64,000 bases of DNA from Pseudomonas sp. BN102 (GCF_029871245.1 NZ_SSON01000025.1:1-64000); one strand, 5' to 3'; positions 25,564 through 35,153 are shown, counted from the stretch's first letter. Translations and numbers: made by a program. Notes: generated from the sequence alone by a model not told the origin.

Positions 25564-27309
25564 TCAGAACTGGCCGCGGGCGGCGCGGGTGGCGGTTTCG
25601 TCGAGGTGGCCGTCGGCGTCGAGGATCACGCCGTACTCCAGGGCCGCGCCCTGGGGCGAGACCAGGCCGTTGCGCACGTCCTGCAGGACGGCTGCCACCG
25701 GGCGGCGCCGCGGGTCGCCGTAGCCGCCACCACCGGGGTTGATGTTGATGATCCGCTCACCCGGCTGAATGGTGAGCATGGGGTTCTGGACGTAGTGGAC
25801 TTCCTCGCCATCGGCCATTCGATGGGTCAGGCGGCCGAGCTTGGGCTCCGCCAGGGCATTGCGCGCCCCGGCGGCGCCGGCGGTCGGCAGCTGGCGGCCT
25901 TCGCCGAAGCCGACCACGGTCATGGCATGTTCCAGCGGCTCGATCTCCAGGCGGGTTCCGGAGCCGCCGCGGAATTCACCGGCGCCGCCGCTGTCGGCCA
26001 TCAGGCTGTAGCGGTGGATCAGCACCGGATAGGCGTGTTCCAGCAGCTCGATGTCGCCGCTCATCAGCGCGCCGAAGCAGCACAGCGGGCCGCAGGCGTG
26101 CCAGCCGTCCATCACCTTGTTGGCGCCGGCCCCGGCGATGATCGAGGCCAGCACCATGGTGACGTACTCGCTGTTCTCGTTGCGCGGGTCGTGGCCGGCG
26201 ATGTTGATGCCACTGGCGTGGCCCCAGGAGGCGGTGACGCGCTGCGGCGAGGCCTGCTCCAGGGCCAGGCGCACGGCATCGGCCAGGGTTTCCATGGGCG
26301 TGGTGGTGCAGTTGACGTGGGGCGCCGGTTCTTCGGCGTTGCACAGGGTGCCCCTGGGCCCGACGTCGACGGTCACGCAACGGTAGAGGCCTTCGTTATA
26401 GGGCGGGGCGACCTGGGCGAACATCATCAGGCCGAGGTACACGCCGGATACCGAGTTGCCCTCGTAGGAGTTGATGAAGTAGGGCACCTGGGGCGGGCTT
26501 TCGATGCGGATATGCGCCTCGTCGCCACGGATTTCCACATGGGCGGTGATGGCCAGCTCGCCCAGGCCGTGGCCGGAGTCCTCGAGCACGGCGGTGCCGC
26601 TGTAGTGGCCGTCCGGCACATCGCGTAGCAGCGCGCGCATGTGTCGGTCGGCCATGCTCTTCAACTCGGCGATGCAGGCGCGCACCTGTTCCACGCCGTA
26701 CTTGTCCAGTAGTTCCAGCAGGTGGCGCTCGCCGACCTTGCAGGCGCCGAACTGGGCGTTGAGGTCACCTTCCTGGTAGGGGCGGGCGCGCATGTTGGTG
26801 AGCAACAGGTTGATCACGTCCTCACGGCGCTTGCCCTTCTCCCAGAGCTTTACCGGCGGGATGCGCAAGCCCTCGGCGTAGATCTCCTTGGCGTCGGGGT
26901 TGTAGCCGGCCGGCACCGGGCCGCCGATATCGGTGAGGTGGCCCTTGCAGACGGTCCAGAACACCAGTTCGCCCTTGTGGAACACCGGTTTGTACATGCA
27001 GCAGTCGAGGATGTGACTGCCCTTGTAGGCGGGGTCGTTGTGATAGATCACGTCGCCTTCGGCGATGTCGTCGCCGAAGAATTCGGCCACGCATTTCATG
27101 GCGGGGATCAGCGAACCCAGGTGGATCGGAATGTCCTGGCCTTGCAGAATCATTTCCGGAAGGTGGTCGAACAGGGAGTTGGAATAGTCATGGGCCAGGT
27201 TGAACACACTGGAGCGGCCGGTCTTTTCAAGGGTCAGGGTCATTTCGCGTTGCGCTGTTTCCAGCGCGCCTCGAACGACCGCCAGGGTGATCGGATCAAC
27301 TGTTTTCAT
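25564..27309 (-). CDS. hyuB: HyuB-type ATP-dependent lactamase/hydantoinase subunit B
   Basis: Subunit B (581 residues) of the hydantoinase/oxoprolinase family, partner of the HyuA-type protein. The start matches the family (DPITLAVVRGALETAQREM), with the conserved segments FNLAHDYSNSLFDHLPEM, DVIYHNDPAYKGSHILDCCM and, near the C-terminus, SGGAGEFRGGSGTRLEIEP and NINPGGGGYGDPRRRP. Length is normal. It is the first enzyme gene of the set, 268 bases after the porin-like gene with a REP-like pair between, so a separate promoter is possible. The order hyuB then hyuA matches oplB-oplA of P. putida. Confidence 0.92.
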   Translation of the reverse strand: MKTVDPITLAVVRGALETAQREMTLTLEKTGRSSVFNLAHDYSNSLFDHLPEMILQGQDIPIHLGSLIPAMKCVAEFFGDDIAEGDVIYHNDPAYKGSHILDCCMYKPVFHKGELVFWTVCKGHLTDIGGPVPAGYNPDAKEIYAEGLRIPPVKLWEKGKRREDVINLLLTNMRARPYQEGDLNAQFGACKVGERHLLELLDKYGVEQVRACIAELKSMADRHMRALLRDVPDGHYSGTAVLEDSGHGLGELAITAHVEIRGDEAHIRIESPPQVPYFINSYEGNSVSGVYLGLMMFAQVAPPYNEGLYRCVTVDVGPRGTLCNAEEPAPHVNCTTTPMETLADAVRLALEQASPQRVTASWGHASGINIAGHDPRNENSEYVTMVLASIIAGAGANKVMDGWHACGPLCCFGALMSGDIELLEHAYPVLIHRYSLMADSGGAGEFRGGSGTRLEIEPLEHAMTVVGFGEGRQLPTAGAAGARNALAEPKLGRLTHRMADGEEVHYVQNPMLTIQPGERIININPGGGGYGDPRRRPVAAVLQDVRNGLVSPQGAALEYGVILDADGHLDETATRAARGQF

Positions 27310-27460
27310 AGGGCACCAACGTTTCTTCTTGTGCTTCGGGTGAGGGCCGCCGGCGGCGGTCCGTGGTGGAAAGGCTACGGCCGGGGCGGGGTGGCTGGCT
27401 TGTCACTGGGTGTACCCCTTGTTGCGTCTGGGCGCACTCGATCGGGGATGGGGCGAACCT

Positions 27461-27570
27461 GCGGTCCGCTTGGCGATTGAAATCGCCCCTACAGGGAAAA
27501 GCGGCGCCGAGCCCGGAGTGAGCCCCTTGTAGGGGCGAATTCATTCGCGAAGGGCAGCACCGCTGCCCCC
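27461..27570. repeat. REP-like pair, family A (mixed arms)
   Basis: Left arm GCTTGGCGATTGAAATCGCC then CCTAC at 27468-27492 (variant centre), right arm GTAGGGGCGAATTCATTCGC at 27529-27548, followed by a GGGCAGCACCGCTGCCC hairpin. It lies in the gap between the porin-like gene and hyuB. Confidence 0.75.
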
Positions 27571-27577
27571 GCCTGCC

Positions 27578-28753
27578 TCAGAAGTAGTACCCGACATTGC
27601 TGTACAGCTGGTTCTCCCACTGGTCCGTACCGCCCGCGCCCAGGCTCTGGGTGTAGCTGCTGCCGCCGATGTACGGGTCGTTCCTGCCGTGCAGCCATTC
27701 CAGGGCGATCCACAGCGGGCCGAGGGTGAAGGAGGTGCCGGCGATGAAGCGCTGGGAGTCCTGGAAGTCCCGTTCGTCCTTGTCGAACAGGCTGTAGTTC
27801 GCATACAGCTTGATGCCAGACAGCCAACCGTACTGTCGCGGCACGCTGTAGCTCACGTCCGCCACGTAGAGGTTGCCCTTGGCGGCGACGTTGAAGGTGC
27901 CGTCGAAACTGCCGAAGCTCACCAGGCGATCGTCACCGGGGTTCTCCGGGCTCATGCGCTGGCGCGCGGCCTGGACCTGGAAGCCCCAGGGTCCATGCTG
28001 CGCAGTGGCGTGCAGGGCGGCGGCGTGGCGATGGCCGTCGCGGTCGGTGTCCTGGTTCTCCAGGGTGGAAGTCAGCAAGGATGCGCCCAGCTCGCCACTC
28101 CAGCCGTCGGCCTGGTAAGTCCGCGCCACGCGGCCGACGAGGATGTCGCGCTCGTGGTTGTCGCTGCCGTCCACCACGTAGTTGTCGGCAGTGGCGACAC
28201 TGGTGCCGTAGGTTCGCCCGCCCCGGCTGGTGCCGCGGCCCTGTTCGGCGGGAATCGGGTAGTACGCGGCCCGCAGGTCCCAGTCGCCGTGCCTGGCCAG
28301 GTACTTGAAACCGATGTCCTGGGTGTCTTCCAGACCGATCACGCTGCCCAGGGTCTCGAAGAAGGTGCTGCCGAAGCACGGCAGCAGGCCGAAGGGAATG
28401 GCTGTCTGGCCTATCTGCAATTGCTGTTCGGGGGTGAAGCGGTAGCCGATCCAGGCGTACTCGGCGAAGGCGATGTCGCCCACCTTGTCGGTGTATTCGA
28501 AGGGGTAGGCATCGCCGTAGAAGCGGTACTTGGCGGCGGCGATCCAGCTGTCCGAGTGGTAGTCGGCGGTTAGGAAGAAGGTATCGAAGCTGAACTTGGA
28601 AATGTCCCGGTCGGGGTCGTAGTCCAGACGCCCGCGAATGGCGCCGCCGAGGTCGAGGTCGTCGGTGATCTCCACGGCGGCGGCGGGCTGGGCCAGGCCG
28701 ATGGCGAGCAAGAGTGCAAAAAACGAGGTAAGCCGAGTGTGTTGCAGGAACAT
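27578..28753 (-). CDS. outer-membrane porin-like beta-barrel protein
   Basis: Exported protein of 391 residues with a cleavable signal peptide (TSFFALLLAIGLAQPAAA, then VEITDDLDLGGAIRGRLDYD) and alternating-hydrophobic strands to the end. The last residues SNVGYYF end in an aromatic, as in OprP/OprO-like and DUF-type porins. I chose ATG 28753 (MFLQHTRL), preceded by CCGGAG, over a longer frame to 28933. It lies between the permease and hyuB on the same strand, so it likely carries the same substrate across the outer membrane. The exact porin subfamily is uncertain. Confidence 0.8.
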   Translation of the reverse strand: MFLQHTRLTSFFALLLAIGLAQPAAAVEITDDLDLGGAIRGRLDYDPDRDISKFSFDTFFLTADYHSDSWIAAAKYRFYGDAYPFEYTDKVGDIAFAEYAWIGYRFTPEQQLQIGQTAIPFGLLPCFGSTFFETLGSVIGLEDTQDIGFKYLARHGDWDLRAAYYPIPAEQGRGTSRGGRTYGTSVATADNYVVDGSDNHERDILVGRVARTYQADGWSGELGASLLTSTLENQDTDRDGHRHAAALHATAQHGPWGFQVQAARQRMSPENPGDDRLVSFGSFDGTFNVAAKGNLYVADVSYSVPRQYGWLSGIKLYANYSLFDKDERDFQDSQRFIAGTSFTLGPLWIALEWLHGRNDPYIGGSSYTQSLGAGGTDQWENQLYSNVGYYF

Positions 28754-28817
28754 GGTCCGCTCCGGATTTGTTCTTGTGGTTGCGGGGGGAGGGGCCGCCC
28801 GGCCGGGCGGCCGGGTA

Positions 28818-30146
28818 TCAGCTCGGGTCGCCCTGGGGCTGGGCGCGGCGTAGCAGCAGGGGCGCCGCCAGGTAACCGAGGAATGCCGTGATGAAGGCGG
28901 CCGGCGCCGAGGCGGTGGCCAGGGCTGCGTCACCCGACAGGTGCAGGCCGATGCCCACCGCCGCCGACAGAGCCCAGGCCAGCAGGCCGCGGGCGCGCAG
29001 GGCGGGCAGCTTGTCGAGCCGGTAGCGGTCGGTGCGGGTGCCGAGCAGGTGGGCCAGGGCGATGGCGACCCAGCCGACGATGAACAGGCTCTGATAGGCC
29101 AGCGCCTGGAGGATGTAGCTGAACACGTCGAACAGCATCAGCAGGTAGACCAGCGCGCCGGTCAGCAGCGCCCAGGCCGCGTAGGGCACCCGGGACAGGC
29201 CAAGCAGGGTGCAGAACGCCTGCAGGTTGGTGGCGGCGAGGAAGAAGTTGCCGGTGTTGATGCGGGTCTGGCTGATCCAGACGAAGAGCAGGCCGGCCAG
29301 GCCCATCAGCTTGATGATCGCCAGTACCACCGAGACCTCGGAGAGACCGCCCTCGGTGGGGATGGTGGCGGCCAGGAAGATGCCCACCAGGCCGTTGAGC
29401 AGGAAGGCCACGACGTAAAAGGGCATGCCGAAGTTGAAGCGGGCGTGGTAACGGCTGTCTTCCTGGCGGCCGAAGCGGGCGTAGTCCCAGGTGTACATCA
29501 TCAGCACCCAGACCCCCATGAAGTAGGTGAAGCAGTTCCACCAGCCGTTCGGCACCGGCCCGCTTTCAGGCGCCATGGCCAGCCAGGCGGAGGAATAGCC
29601 GTACTCGCCGATGGCCATCGCCACCGCCGCCACCAGGCCGAGCAGGTAGAAGGGGAGCAGAACGCCGTTGAGCTTGTCGAGCCAGCGCATGGCATTGCCG
29701 AAGATCAGCAGCACGCTGTAGGCCACCACCACGAGGAATGCGACGTGCAGCTCGAAGCCCGGCAGGTAGTGATGCAACGCCACCGCCATCACCGAGCCCT
29801 CGAAGACGCTGTAGTAGATTGCCGTGGCGCTGAAGATCAGCGTGGCCAGGGCCGCGCCCGTCCTGCCGAACAGTACCTGGGAGAACTGCGCCACCGAGAG
29901 CCCGCTGGCGATGGCGTGACGGGCGATGACGGCGTTGATGGCGCCGTAGCTGAGCACCGACAGCACCAGGCCGACGATGGCGTTCAGGGTGCCGTAGCCC
30001 ATGGCCAGGGCGGCGGCCACCACCAGGTAGAACATCGCGCTGCAGATGCCCCACCAGGCCATGGTCAGGGAGCCGCGGCCGAGCCGCTGCGAGTCCGGTA
30101 CCGGTTGCTCAGGGGATGATTGTTTGTTGGAAAGTGCACCAGCCAT
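28818..30146 (-). CDS. NCS1-type (purine-cytosine permease-like) transporter
   Basis: Inner-membrane importer of 442 residues with 12 predicted helices. It begins MAGALSNKQ and shows RLGRGSLTMAWWGICSAMFY and GYGTLNAIVGLVLSVLSYGA, typical of nucleobase-cation symporters (NCS1), the family that includes hydantoin, allantoin and cytosine permeases. The start ATG 30146 has AAGG upstream; the frame is open further without similarity. It is the first gene of the minus-strand set permease-porin-hyuB-hyuA, so it probably imports the cyclic amide that HyuAB opens. Confidence 0.87.
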   Translation of the reverse strand: MAGALSNKQSSPEQPVPDSQRLGRGSLTMAWWGICSAMFYLVVAAALAMGYGTLNAIVGLVLSVLSYGAINAVIARHAIASGLSVAQFSQVLFGRTGAALATLIFSATAIYYSVFEGSVMAVALHHYLPGFELHVAFLVVVAYSVLLIFGNAMRWLDKLNGVLLPFYLLGLVAAVAMAIGEYGYSSAWLAMAPESGPVPNGWWNCFTYFMGVWVLMMYTWDYARFGRQEDSRYHARFNFGMPFYVVAFLLNGLVGIFLAATIPTEGGLSEVSVVLAIIKLMGLAGLLFVWISQTRINTGNFFLAATNLQAFCTLLGLSRVPYAAWALLTGALVYLLMLFDVFSYILQALAYQSLFIVGWVAIALAHLLGTRTDRYRLDKLPALRARGLLAWALSAAVGIGLHLSGDAALATASAPAAFITAFLGYLAAPLLLRRAQPQGDPS

Positions 30147-30320
30147 GACCTTGACCCTTCTTGTTGTTGGAGTGAGAGGCTCCAAGACGGTAAGGAAAAC
30201 CGGCCGGTCTGGATTTGCGTTTGGCGTATGAGTTTTTGCGGTTGGGTGTATTGGAGGGGCGGGCCGTGGCTTTGCATCGCAGGTGATTTCGCGTTTGCAA
30301 CGCGCGGTTGGGTCCATCGG

Positions 30321-30363
30321 GACAGCCCTGCGGGCTGCTTCGCAATTGAAATCGCTCCCACAA
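30321..30363. repeat. REP-like element, family A variant
   Basis: Single arm: ACAGCCCTGCGGGCTG hairpin, then GCAATTGAAATCGCTCCCAC. Same variant centre as at 22141. Confidence 0.6.
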
Positions 30364-30417
30364 GAAAAAGCGGAGCCGAAGCTGGGGCGATCCTACAGGA
30401 AGATCACGGCGTCGCGG

Positions 30418-31134
30418 TCAGCGGGCCGGGCTGCCCATCCCTCCGGCGCGCATGATCTCGGCGATGATCGGCACCGGGGTCATCAGGTGGGTGCGCATCA
30501 TCTCGCTGGCCCGCGCCGCATCGCGGGCGAGGATGGCCTCCACCAGCGCCGCGTGTTCCTGGCGTTTGAGTTCGAGGGCTTCCTCGGAGAACACCGTCTG
30601 GGTCAGCCAGAGATGGCGGTAGCGCTCGGCCTGATCGAAGAGGTAAGTGCGCGCCTGCAGCAGGTGCTTGGACCCGCAGCCGGCGGCGATGGCGGTGTGG
30701 AAGGCCTTGTGGCGTTCGTCCCAGACATCCAGGCGCTGCTCGCGGGTCTTCACCTCCATCACCTTGGCCAAGGTGTGGGACTGGGCCAGCACCGAGGCTT
30801 CCCAGGCATCGTCGCCGCGCTCGATGGCCAGGCCGACGATCATCGCCTCCAGGTTGGCGCGGGCGTCGTAGATGTCCTTCATCTCTTCCAGGGACATGGG
30901 CGCCACGCGATAGCCCTTCTGGCTGATGGCCACCACCAGCTTTTCCGCGACCAGTTGCGACAGGGCCTCGCGCAGCGGCCCCACACCCAGGTCGTAGCGT
31001 TCCTTCAGGGCGCTCATCAGCAGCTTTTCCCCGGGCTTGAACACGCCACGGATGATGTCCTGCTTGAGCCACTCATACCCGCTGAAAGCCGAGTTCTGAC
31101 GAGGGGCGAGTGCTTCCAAAGTGCTGTTCCTCAA
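30418..31134 (-). CDS. csiR: CsiR-type GntR/FCD repressor of the glutarate operon
   Basis: FadR-type GntR repressor. The winged helix (GYEWLKQDIIRGVFKPGEKL; ALKERYDLGVGPLREALSQL) is followed by an FCD ligand domain (about residues 90-225) with YDARANLEAMIVGLAIERG and AFHTAIAAGCGSKHLLQ. It is strikingly similar to E. coli CsiR, which represses csiD-lhgO-gabDTP and is released by glutarate. It is divergent from csiD with a 167-base gap that carries a palindrome of the right type. The start is uncertain: TTG at 31134 opens the frame, but TTG at 31119 has AGGA eight bases upstream and would give 233 residues. Confidence 0.93.
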   Translation of the reverse strand: MRNSTLEALAPRQNSAFSGYEWLKQDIIRGVFKPGEKLLMSALKERYDLGVGPLREALSQLVAEKLVVAISQKGYRVAPMSLEEMKDIYDARANLEAMIVGLAIERGDDAWEASVLAQSHTLAKVMEVKTREQRLDVWDERHKAFHTAIAAGCGSKHLLQARTYLFDQAERYRHLWLTQTVFSEEALELKRQEHAALVEAILARDAARASEMMRTHLMTPVPIIAEIMRAGGMGSPAR

Positions 31135-31301
31135 AGGGTTTCACGGATCATACCGAAACGTCTGATGGACGAAAAACAATAGACAAACGAATGTTTTATT
31201 TTTGTTTTTCAAAAATGTAGACATTTTGCGATTGTGGCGATATTTTTTGATCACCCGCCTGGTCCAGGCGCTGCTCACCACCTCTTTGCCAGGAAACCGC
31301 C
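31135..31301. promoter_or_regulatory. divergent csiR/csiD promoter region
   Basis: AT-rich 167-base gap between divergent csiR and csiD. Besides the 31212 palindrome it has a weaker inverted repeat, AAAC-N4-GTTT, at 31185-31196. Both are placed where a repressor could block both genes. No clear sigma-70 pair at good spacing was found. Confidence 0.6.
31212..31227. promoter_or_regulatory. probable CsiR operator palindrome
   Basis: AAAATGT-AG-ACATTTT is a perfect inverted repeat with a 2-base centre. It contains TGTAGACA, fitting the TNGT-N3-ACNA type of FadR-group GntR operators. It lies 75 bases before the csiD start. Confidence 0.6.
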
Positions 31302-32279
31302 ATGAACGCCTTTACGAAGATCGAGGACCTTGTAATGCCGATGCCGCTGGAGACCCGGGGGTTCACCGTCGCACCCTCCGAACAGTCGCCGCGCCTGCTC
31401 GAACTGACGTTCGCCCGCGAAACGGTCCAGGCTTTCGTCGAGGCGGTGGGTGAATGGCCGGTGCAGGCGCTGGAGTACAAGTCCTTCCTGCGCTTCCGCC
31501 TGGGCCAGATTCTCGACGAACTGTGCGAAGGCAGCCTGCGCCCTGTACTGCTGAACACCATCCTCAGCCGTGCCACCGGCGGCATGCTGATCAAGCCCAT
31601 CGGTCTGGATGACGTGAGCCAGGCCGAAGACATGGTGAAGTTCACCACCGCCTGCGCCCACCTGATCGGTCGTTCCAACTACGACGCCATGAGCGGCCAG
31701 TTCTATGCCCGCTTCGTGGTGGTCAACACCGACAACTCCGACAGCTACCTGCGCCAGCCGCACCGTGTCATGGAGCTGCACAACGACGGCACCTTCGTGA
31801 ACCAGATCACCGACTACGTGCTGATGCTGAAAATCGACGAGAAGAACATGGAAGGCGGCAACTCCCTGATCCTGCACCTGGACGACTGGGAGCAGTGCGA
31901 CGAGTTCTTCCGCCACCCGCTGGCCCGTCGCGACATGCGCTGGACGGCGCCGCCGAGCAAGAAGGTCAGCGAGGACGTGTTCCACCCGGTGTTCGATACC
32001 GACGCCGAAGGCCGCCCGACCATGCGCTACATCGACCAGTTCGTGCAGCCGGAGAACTTCGAGGAAGGCATTTGGCTGAACGCCCTGTCCGAATCCCTGG
32101 AAGGCAGCGCGCAGAAACTGTCGGTACCGGTGCCGGTAGGCAGCTTCCTGCTGATCAACAACCTGTTCTGGTTGCACGGCCGCGACCGCTTCATTCCCCA
32201 CGAGGGCCTGCGTCGCGAACTGATGCGCCAGCGCGGCTACATCAGCTACGAGAAACCCCGCTACCTGCGTGGTCAATAA
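31302..32279 (+). CDS. glaH: glutarate 2-hydroxylase (CsiD/GlaH)
   Basis: Fe(II)/2-oxoglutarate-dependent dioxygenase of 325 residues that converts glutarate to L-2-hydroxyglutarate in lysine/5-aminovalerate catabolism. The iron ligands are all present and at the same numbers as in E. coli CsiD: H160 and D162 in ELHNDGTF and H292 in FWLHGRDRF. The length is identical too. The ribosome-binding site AGGAAA precedes ATG 31302. It heads the operon with lhgO, gabD and gabT and is divergent from csiR. Confidence 0.96.
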   Translation: MNAFTKIEDLVMPMPLETRGFTVAPSEQSPRLLELTFARETVQAFVEAVGEWPVQALEYKSFLRFRLGQILDELCEGSLRPVLLNTILSRATGGMLIKPIGLDDVSQAEDMVKFTTACAHLIGRSNYDAMSGQFYARFVVVNTDNSDSYLRQPHRVMELHNDGTFVNQITDYVLMLKIDEKNMEGGNSLILHLDDWEQCDEFFRHPLARRDMRWTAPPSKKVSEDVFHPVFDTDAEGRPTMRYIDQFVQPENFEEGIWLNALSESLEGSAQKLSVPVPVGSFLLINNLFWLHGRDRFIPHEGLRRELMRQRGYISYEKPRYLRGQ

Positions 32280-32344
32280 TCAATGGATCACGATGGAGGG
32301 CTGCCCCGGGCGGCCCTTCGTCGCGCCCGATGCAAATGTTCGAC

Positions 32345-32380
32345 CGTAGGTTGGCGCCGAGCGCAGCGAGGCCCAACGCC
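32345..32380. repeat. REP-like element, family B, inside the csiD-lhgO gap
   Basis: CGTAGGTTGGCGCCGAGCGC followed by AGCGAGGCCCAACGCC, related to the arms at 4541 and 21065. It lies between csiD and lhgO in the operon and could alter the relative amounts of the two messages. Confidence 0.65.
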
Positions 32381-32410
32381 ATGAAGGTTGCTGCGCGAAC
32401 GCGCGAGGTA

Positions 32411-33667
32411 ATGGCTGTGTACGATTTCATCATCATCGGCGGCGGTATCGTGGGTATGTCCACGGCCATGCAGCTGATGCAGGTTTACCCGGATGCCAAG
32501 GTTCTCCTCCTGGAGAAGGAATCCGGCCCGGCCCGGCACCAGACCGGACACAACAGCGGCGTGATCCACGCCGGCGTCTACTACACGCCCGGCAGCCTCA
32601 AGGCGCGCTTCTGCCTGGAAGGCAACAAGGCCACCAAGGCCTTCTGCAACAAGCACGGCATCCGCTATGACGAGTGCGGCAAGCTGCTGGTGGCCACCAA
32701 CGAGCTGGAAATGGAGCGCATGAAGGCGCTCTGGGAGCGCACCGCCGCCAACGGCCTGGAGCGCCATTGGCTGTCCGCTGCCGAGCTGCGCGAGCGTGAG
32801 CCGAACATCGCCGGCATGGGCGGCATCTTCGTGCCCTCCAGCGGCATCGTCAGCTATGCCGAAGTCACCGCCGCCATGGGCCGCGAGTTCCAGGCCGCCG
32901 GTGGCGAGATCCGCTTCAGCGCCGAAGTCACCGGCCTCGACGAGCGCGCCGACGAAGTGGTGGTACGCACCCGCACCGACGAGTTCCGCAGCCGCTATCT
33001 CATCACCTGTTCGGGCCTGATGGCTGACCGCGTGGTGCGCATGCTGGGCATCGAGCCGAACTTCATCATCTGCCCGTTCCGTGGCGAGTACTACTTGCTG
33101 CCCAAGCAGCACAACCAGATCGTCAACCACCTGATCTACCCGATTCCGGACCCGTCCATGCCCTTCCTCGGCGTGCACCTGACGCGGATGATCGACGGCA
33201 CCGTCACCGTCGGCCCCAACGCTGTGCTGGCAATGAAGCGCGAAGGTTATCGCAAGTCCGACATCTCCGTTTCCGATCTGTTCGAGACCCTGACGTCCCC
33301 CGGCATCCTCAAGGTGCTGGCGAAGAACTTGCGCCCGGGCCTGATCGAGATGAAGAACTCGCTGTTCAAGGGCGGCTACCTCAAGGAAGTGCAGAAGTAC
33401 TGCCCGAGCATCACCAAGACCGACCTCACCGAATACCCGGCCGGCGTGCGCGCCCAGGCGGTTTCTCGCGAAGGCAAGCTCATCGACGACTTCCTCTTCG
33501 TCAACACCCCGCGCAGCGTGAATGTGTGCAATGCGCCGTCGCCGGCCGCCACCTCGGCCATCCCCATCGGCGCCCATATCGTCGACAAGGTCCGCGAACA
33601 GATGGCCGCATCCGGCACCAGTTTTCTGAAGCCAGCCACCCATAACAACCAGCGGGCCGCCGGCTGA
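32411..33667 (+). CDS. lhgO: L-2-hydroxyglutarate oxidase LhgO
   Basis: FAD-dependent membrane-associated enzyme of 418 residues that oxidises L-2-hydroxyglutarate to 2-oxoglutarate and passes electrons to quinone. The dinucleotide motif IIIGGGIVGMSTAMQLM is near the N-terminus, followed by the family segments GHNSGVIHAGVYYTPGSLKA and FRGEYYLLP. ATG 32411 (MAVYDFIII) with GAGG just upstream is preferred to the earlier ATG at 32381. It is the second gene of the csiD operon, and the L-2-hydroxyglutarate made by CsiD is its substrate. Confidence 0.95.
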   Translation: MAVYDFIIIGGGIVGMSTAMQLMQVYPDAKVLLLEKESGPARHQTGHNSGVIHAGVYYTPGSLKARFCLEGNKATKAFCNKHGIRYDECGKLLVATNELEMERMKALWERTAANGLERHWLSAAELREREPNIAGMGGIFVPSSGIVSYAEVTAAMGREFQAAGGEIRFSAEVTGLDERADEVVVRTRTDEFRSRYLITCSGLMADRVVRMLGIEPNFIICPFRGEYYLLPKQHNQIVNHLIYPIPDPSMPFLGVHLTRMIDGTVTVGPNAVLAMKREGYRKSDISVSDLFETLTSPGILKVLAKNLRPGLIEMKNSLFKGGYLKEVQKYCPSITKTDLTEYPAGVRAQAVSREGKLIDDFLFVNTPRSVNVCNAPSPAATSAIPIGAHIVDKVREQMAASGTSFLKPATHNNQRAAG

Positions 33668-33704
33668 GCCGTCGTCACCGCCAAGACCCCAGAGGATGAC
33701 AAGC

Positions 33705-35153
33705 GTGCAACTCAACGATTCCACCCTGTTCCGCCAGCAGGCCTACATCGATGGCGCCTGGGTCGATGCCGACAGCGGCCAGACCCTCAAGGTGAACAAC
33801 CCGGCCACCGGCGAAATCATCGGCAGCGTGCCGAAGATGGGCGCAGCCGAAACCCGCCGTGCCATCGAGGCCGCCGAACGGGCGCTGCCTGCCTGGCGGG
33901 CGCTGACCGCCAAGGATCGTGCCAACCGGCTGCGCCGCTGGTTCGAGCTGATGATGCGGAACCAGGAAGACCTGGCCCGCCTGATGACCCTGGAGCAGGG
34001 CAAGCCGCTGGTGGAGTCCCGTGGCGAGATCGCCTACGCGGCCTCCTTCCTCGAGTGGTTCGGCGAGGAGGCCAAGCGCGTCTACGGCGACATGATCCCC
34101 GGCCACCAGCCGGACAAGCGCCTGATGGTGATCAAGCAGCCCATCGGCGTCACCGCCGCCATCACCCCGTGGAACTTCCCCTCGGCGATGATCACCCGCA
34201 AGGCCGGCCCGGCGCTCGCCGCCGGCTGCACCATGGTACTCAAGCCCGCCTCGCAGACCCCGTATTCCGCCCTGGCCCTGGCGGAACTGGCCGAGCGCGC
34301 CGGCATCCCGAAAGGCGTGCTCAGCGTGGTCACCGGCAGCGCCGGCGAAGTCGGCGGCGAGCTGACCAGCAACCCGATCGTGCGCAAGCTGACCTTCACC
34401 GGCTCCACCGAGATCGGCCGCCAACTGATGGCCGAGTGCGCCAAGGACATCAAGAAGGTGTCCCTGGAGCTGGGCGGCAACGCGCCCTTCATCGTCTTCG
34501 ACGACGCGGACCTGGACGCCGCCGTGGAAGGCGCGCTGGTTTCCAAGTACCGCAACAATGGCCAGACCTGCGTCTGCGCCAACCGCCTCTACGTGCAGGA
34601 CGGCGTGTACGACGCTTTCGTCGACAAGCTGAAGGCCGCCGTGGCCCGCCTGAAGATCGGCAACGGCCTGGAAGCCGGCATCACCACCGGCCCGCTGATC
34701 GACGCCAAGGCCGTGGCCAAGGTGCAGGAGCACATCGAGGACGCCGTATCCAAGGGCGCCCGTGTCGTTGCCGGCGGCAAGCCGCACAGCCTGGGCGGCA
34801 CCTTCTTCGAGCCGACCATCCTGGTCGATGTCCCATCGAGCGCTGCCGTAGCCAAGGAAGAAACCTTCGGCCCGCTGGCTCCGCTGTTCCGCTTCAAGGA
34901 TGAAGACGAAGTGATCGCCTTCTCCAACGACACCGAATACGGCCTGGCCGCCTACTTCTACGCCCGCGACCTGGGCCGCGTGTTCCGCGTCGGCGAGGCC
35001 CTGGAGTACGGCATCGTCGGCATCAACACCGGGATCATCTCCAACGAAGTGGCGCCCTTCGGCGGCGTCAAGGCATCGGGCCTGGGCCGCGAAGGCTCCA
35101 AGTACGGCATCGATGACTACCTGGAAATCAAATACCTCTGCATCGGCGTGTAA
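33705..35153 (+). CDS. gabD: succinate/glutarate-semialdehyde dehydrogenase GabD (DavD)
   Basis: NAD(P)-dependent aldehyde dehydrogenase that makes succinate from succinate semialdehyde or glutarate from glutarate semialdehyde. Hallmarks are the nucleotide motif FTGSTEIGR, the glutamate in LELGGNAP (E255) and the catalytic cysteine in GQTCVCAN (C289). GTG 33705 gives MQLNDSTLFRQQ and 482 residues, matching E. coli GabD (MKLNDSNLFRQQ, 482 residues); an in-frame ATG at 33696 adds only three residues. Close overall similarity to GabD. Its partner gabT is 85 bases downstream. Confidence 0.95.
   Translation: MQLNDSTLFRQQAYIDGAWVDADSGQTLKVNNPATGEIIGSVPKMGAAETRRAIEAAERALPAWRALTAKDRANRLRRWFELMMRNQEDLARLMTLEQGKPLVESRGEIAYAASFLEWFGEEAKRVYGDMIPGHQPDKRLMVIKQPIGVTAAITPWNFPSAMITRKAGPALAAGCTMVLKPASQTPYSALALAELAERAGIPKGVLSVVTGSAGEVGGELTSNPIVRKLTFTGSTEIGRQLMAECAKDIKKVSLELGGNAPFIVFDDADLDAAVEGALVSKYRNNGQTCVCANRLYVQDGVYDAFVDKLKAAVARLKIGNGLEAGITTGPLIDAKAVAKVQEHIEDAVSKGARVVAGGKPHSLGGTFFEPTILVDVPSSAAVAKEETFGPLAPLFRFKDEDEVIAFSNDTEYGLAAYFYARDLGRVFRVGEALEYGIVGINTGIISNEVAPFGGVKASGLGREGSKYGIDDYLEIKYLCIGV

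Noticed and set aside
23571-25742. 723-residue ORF on the plus strand
   Set aside because: Antisense to hyuA, rich in His/Gly/Ala/Gln with no family similarity.
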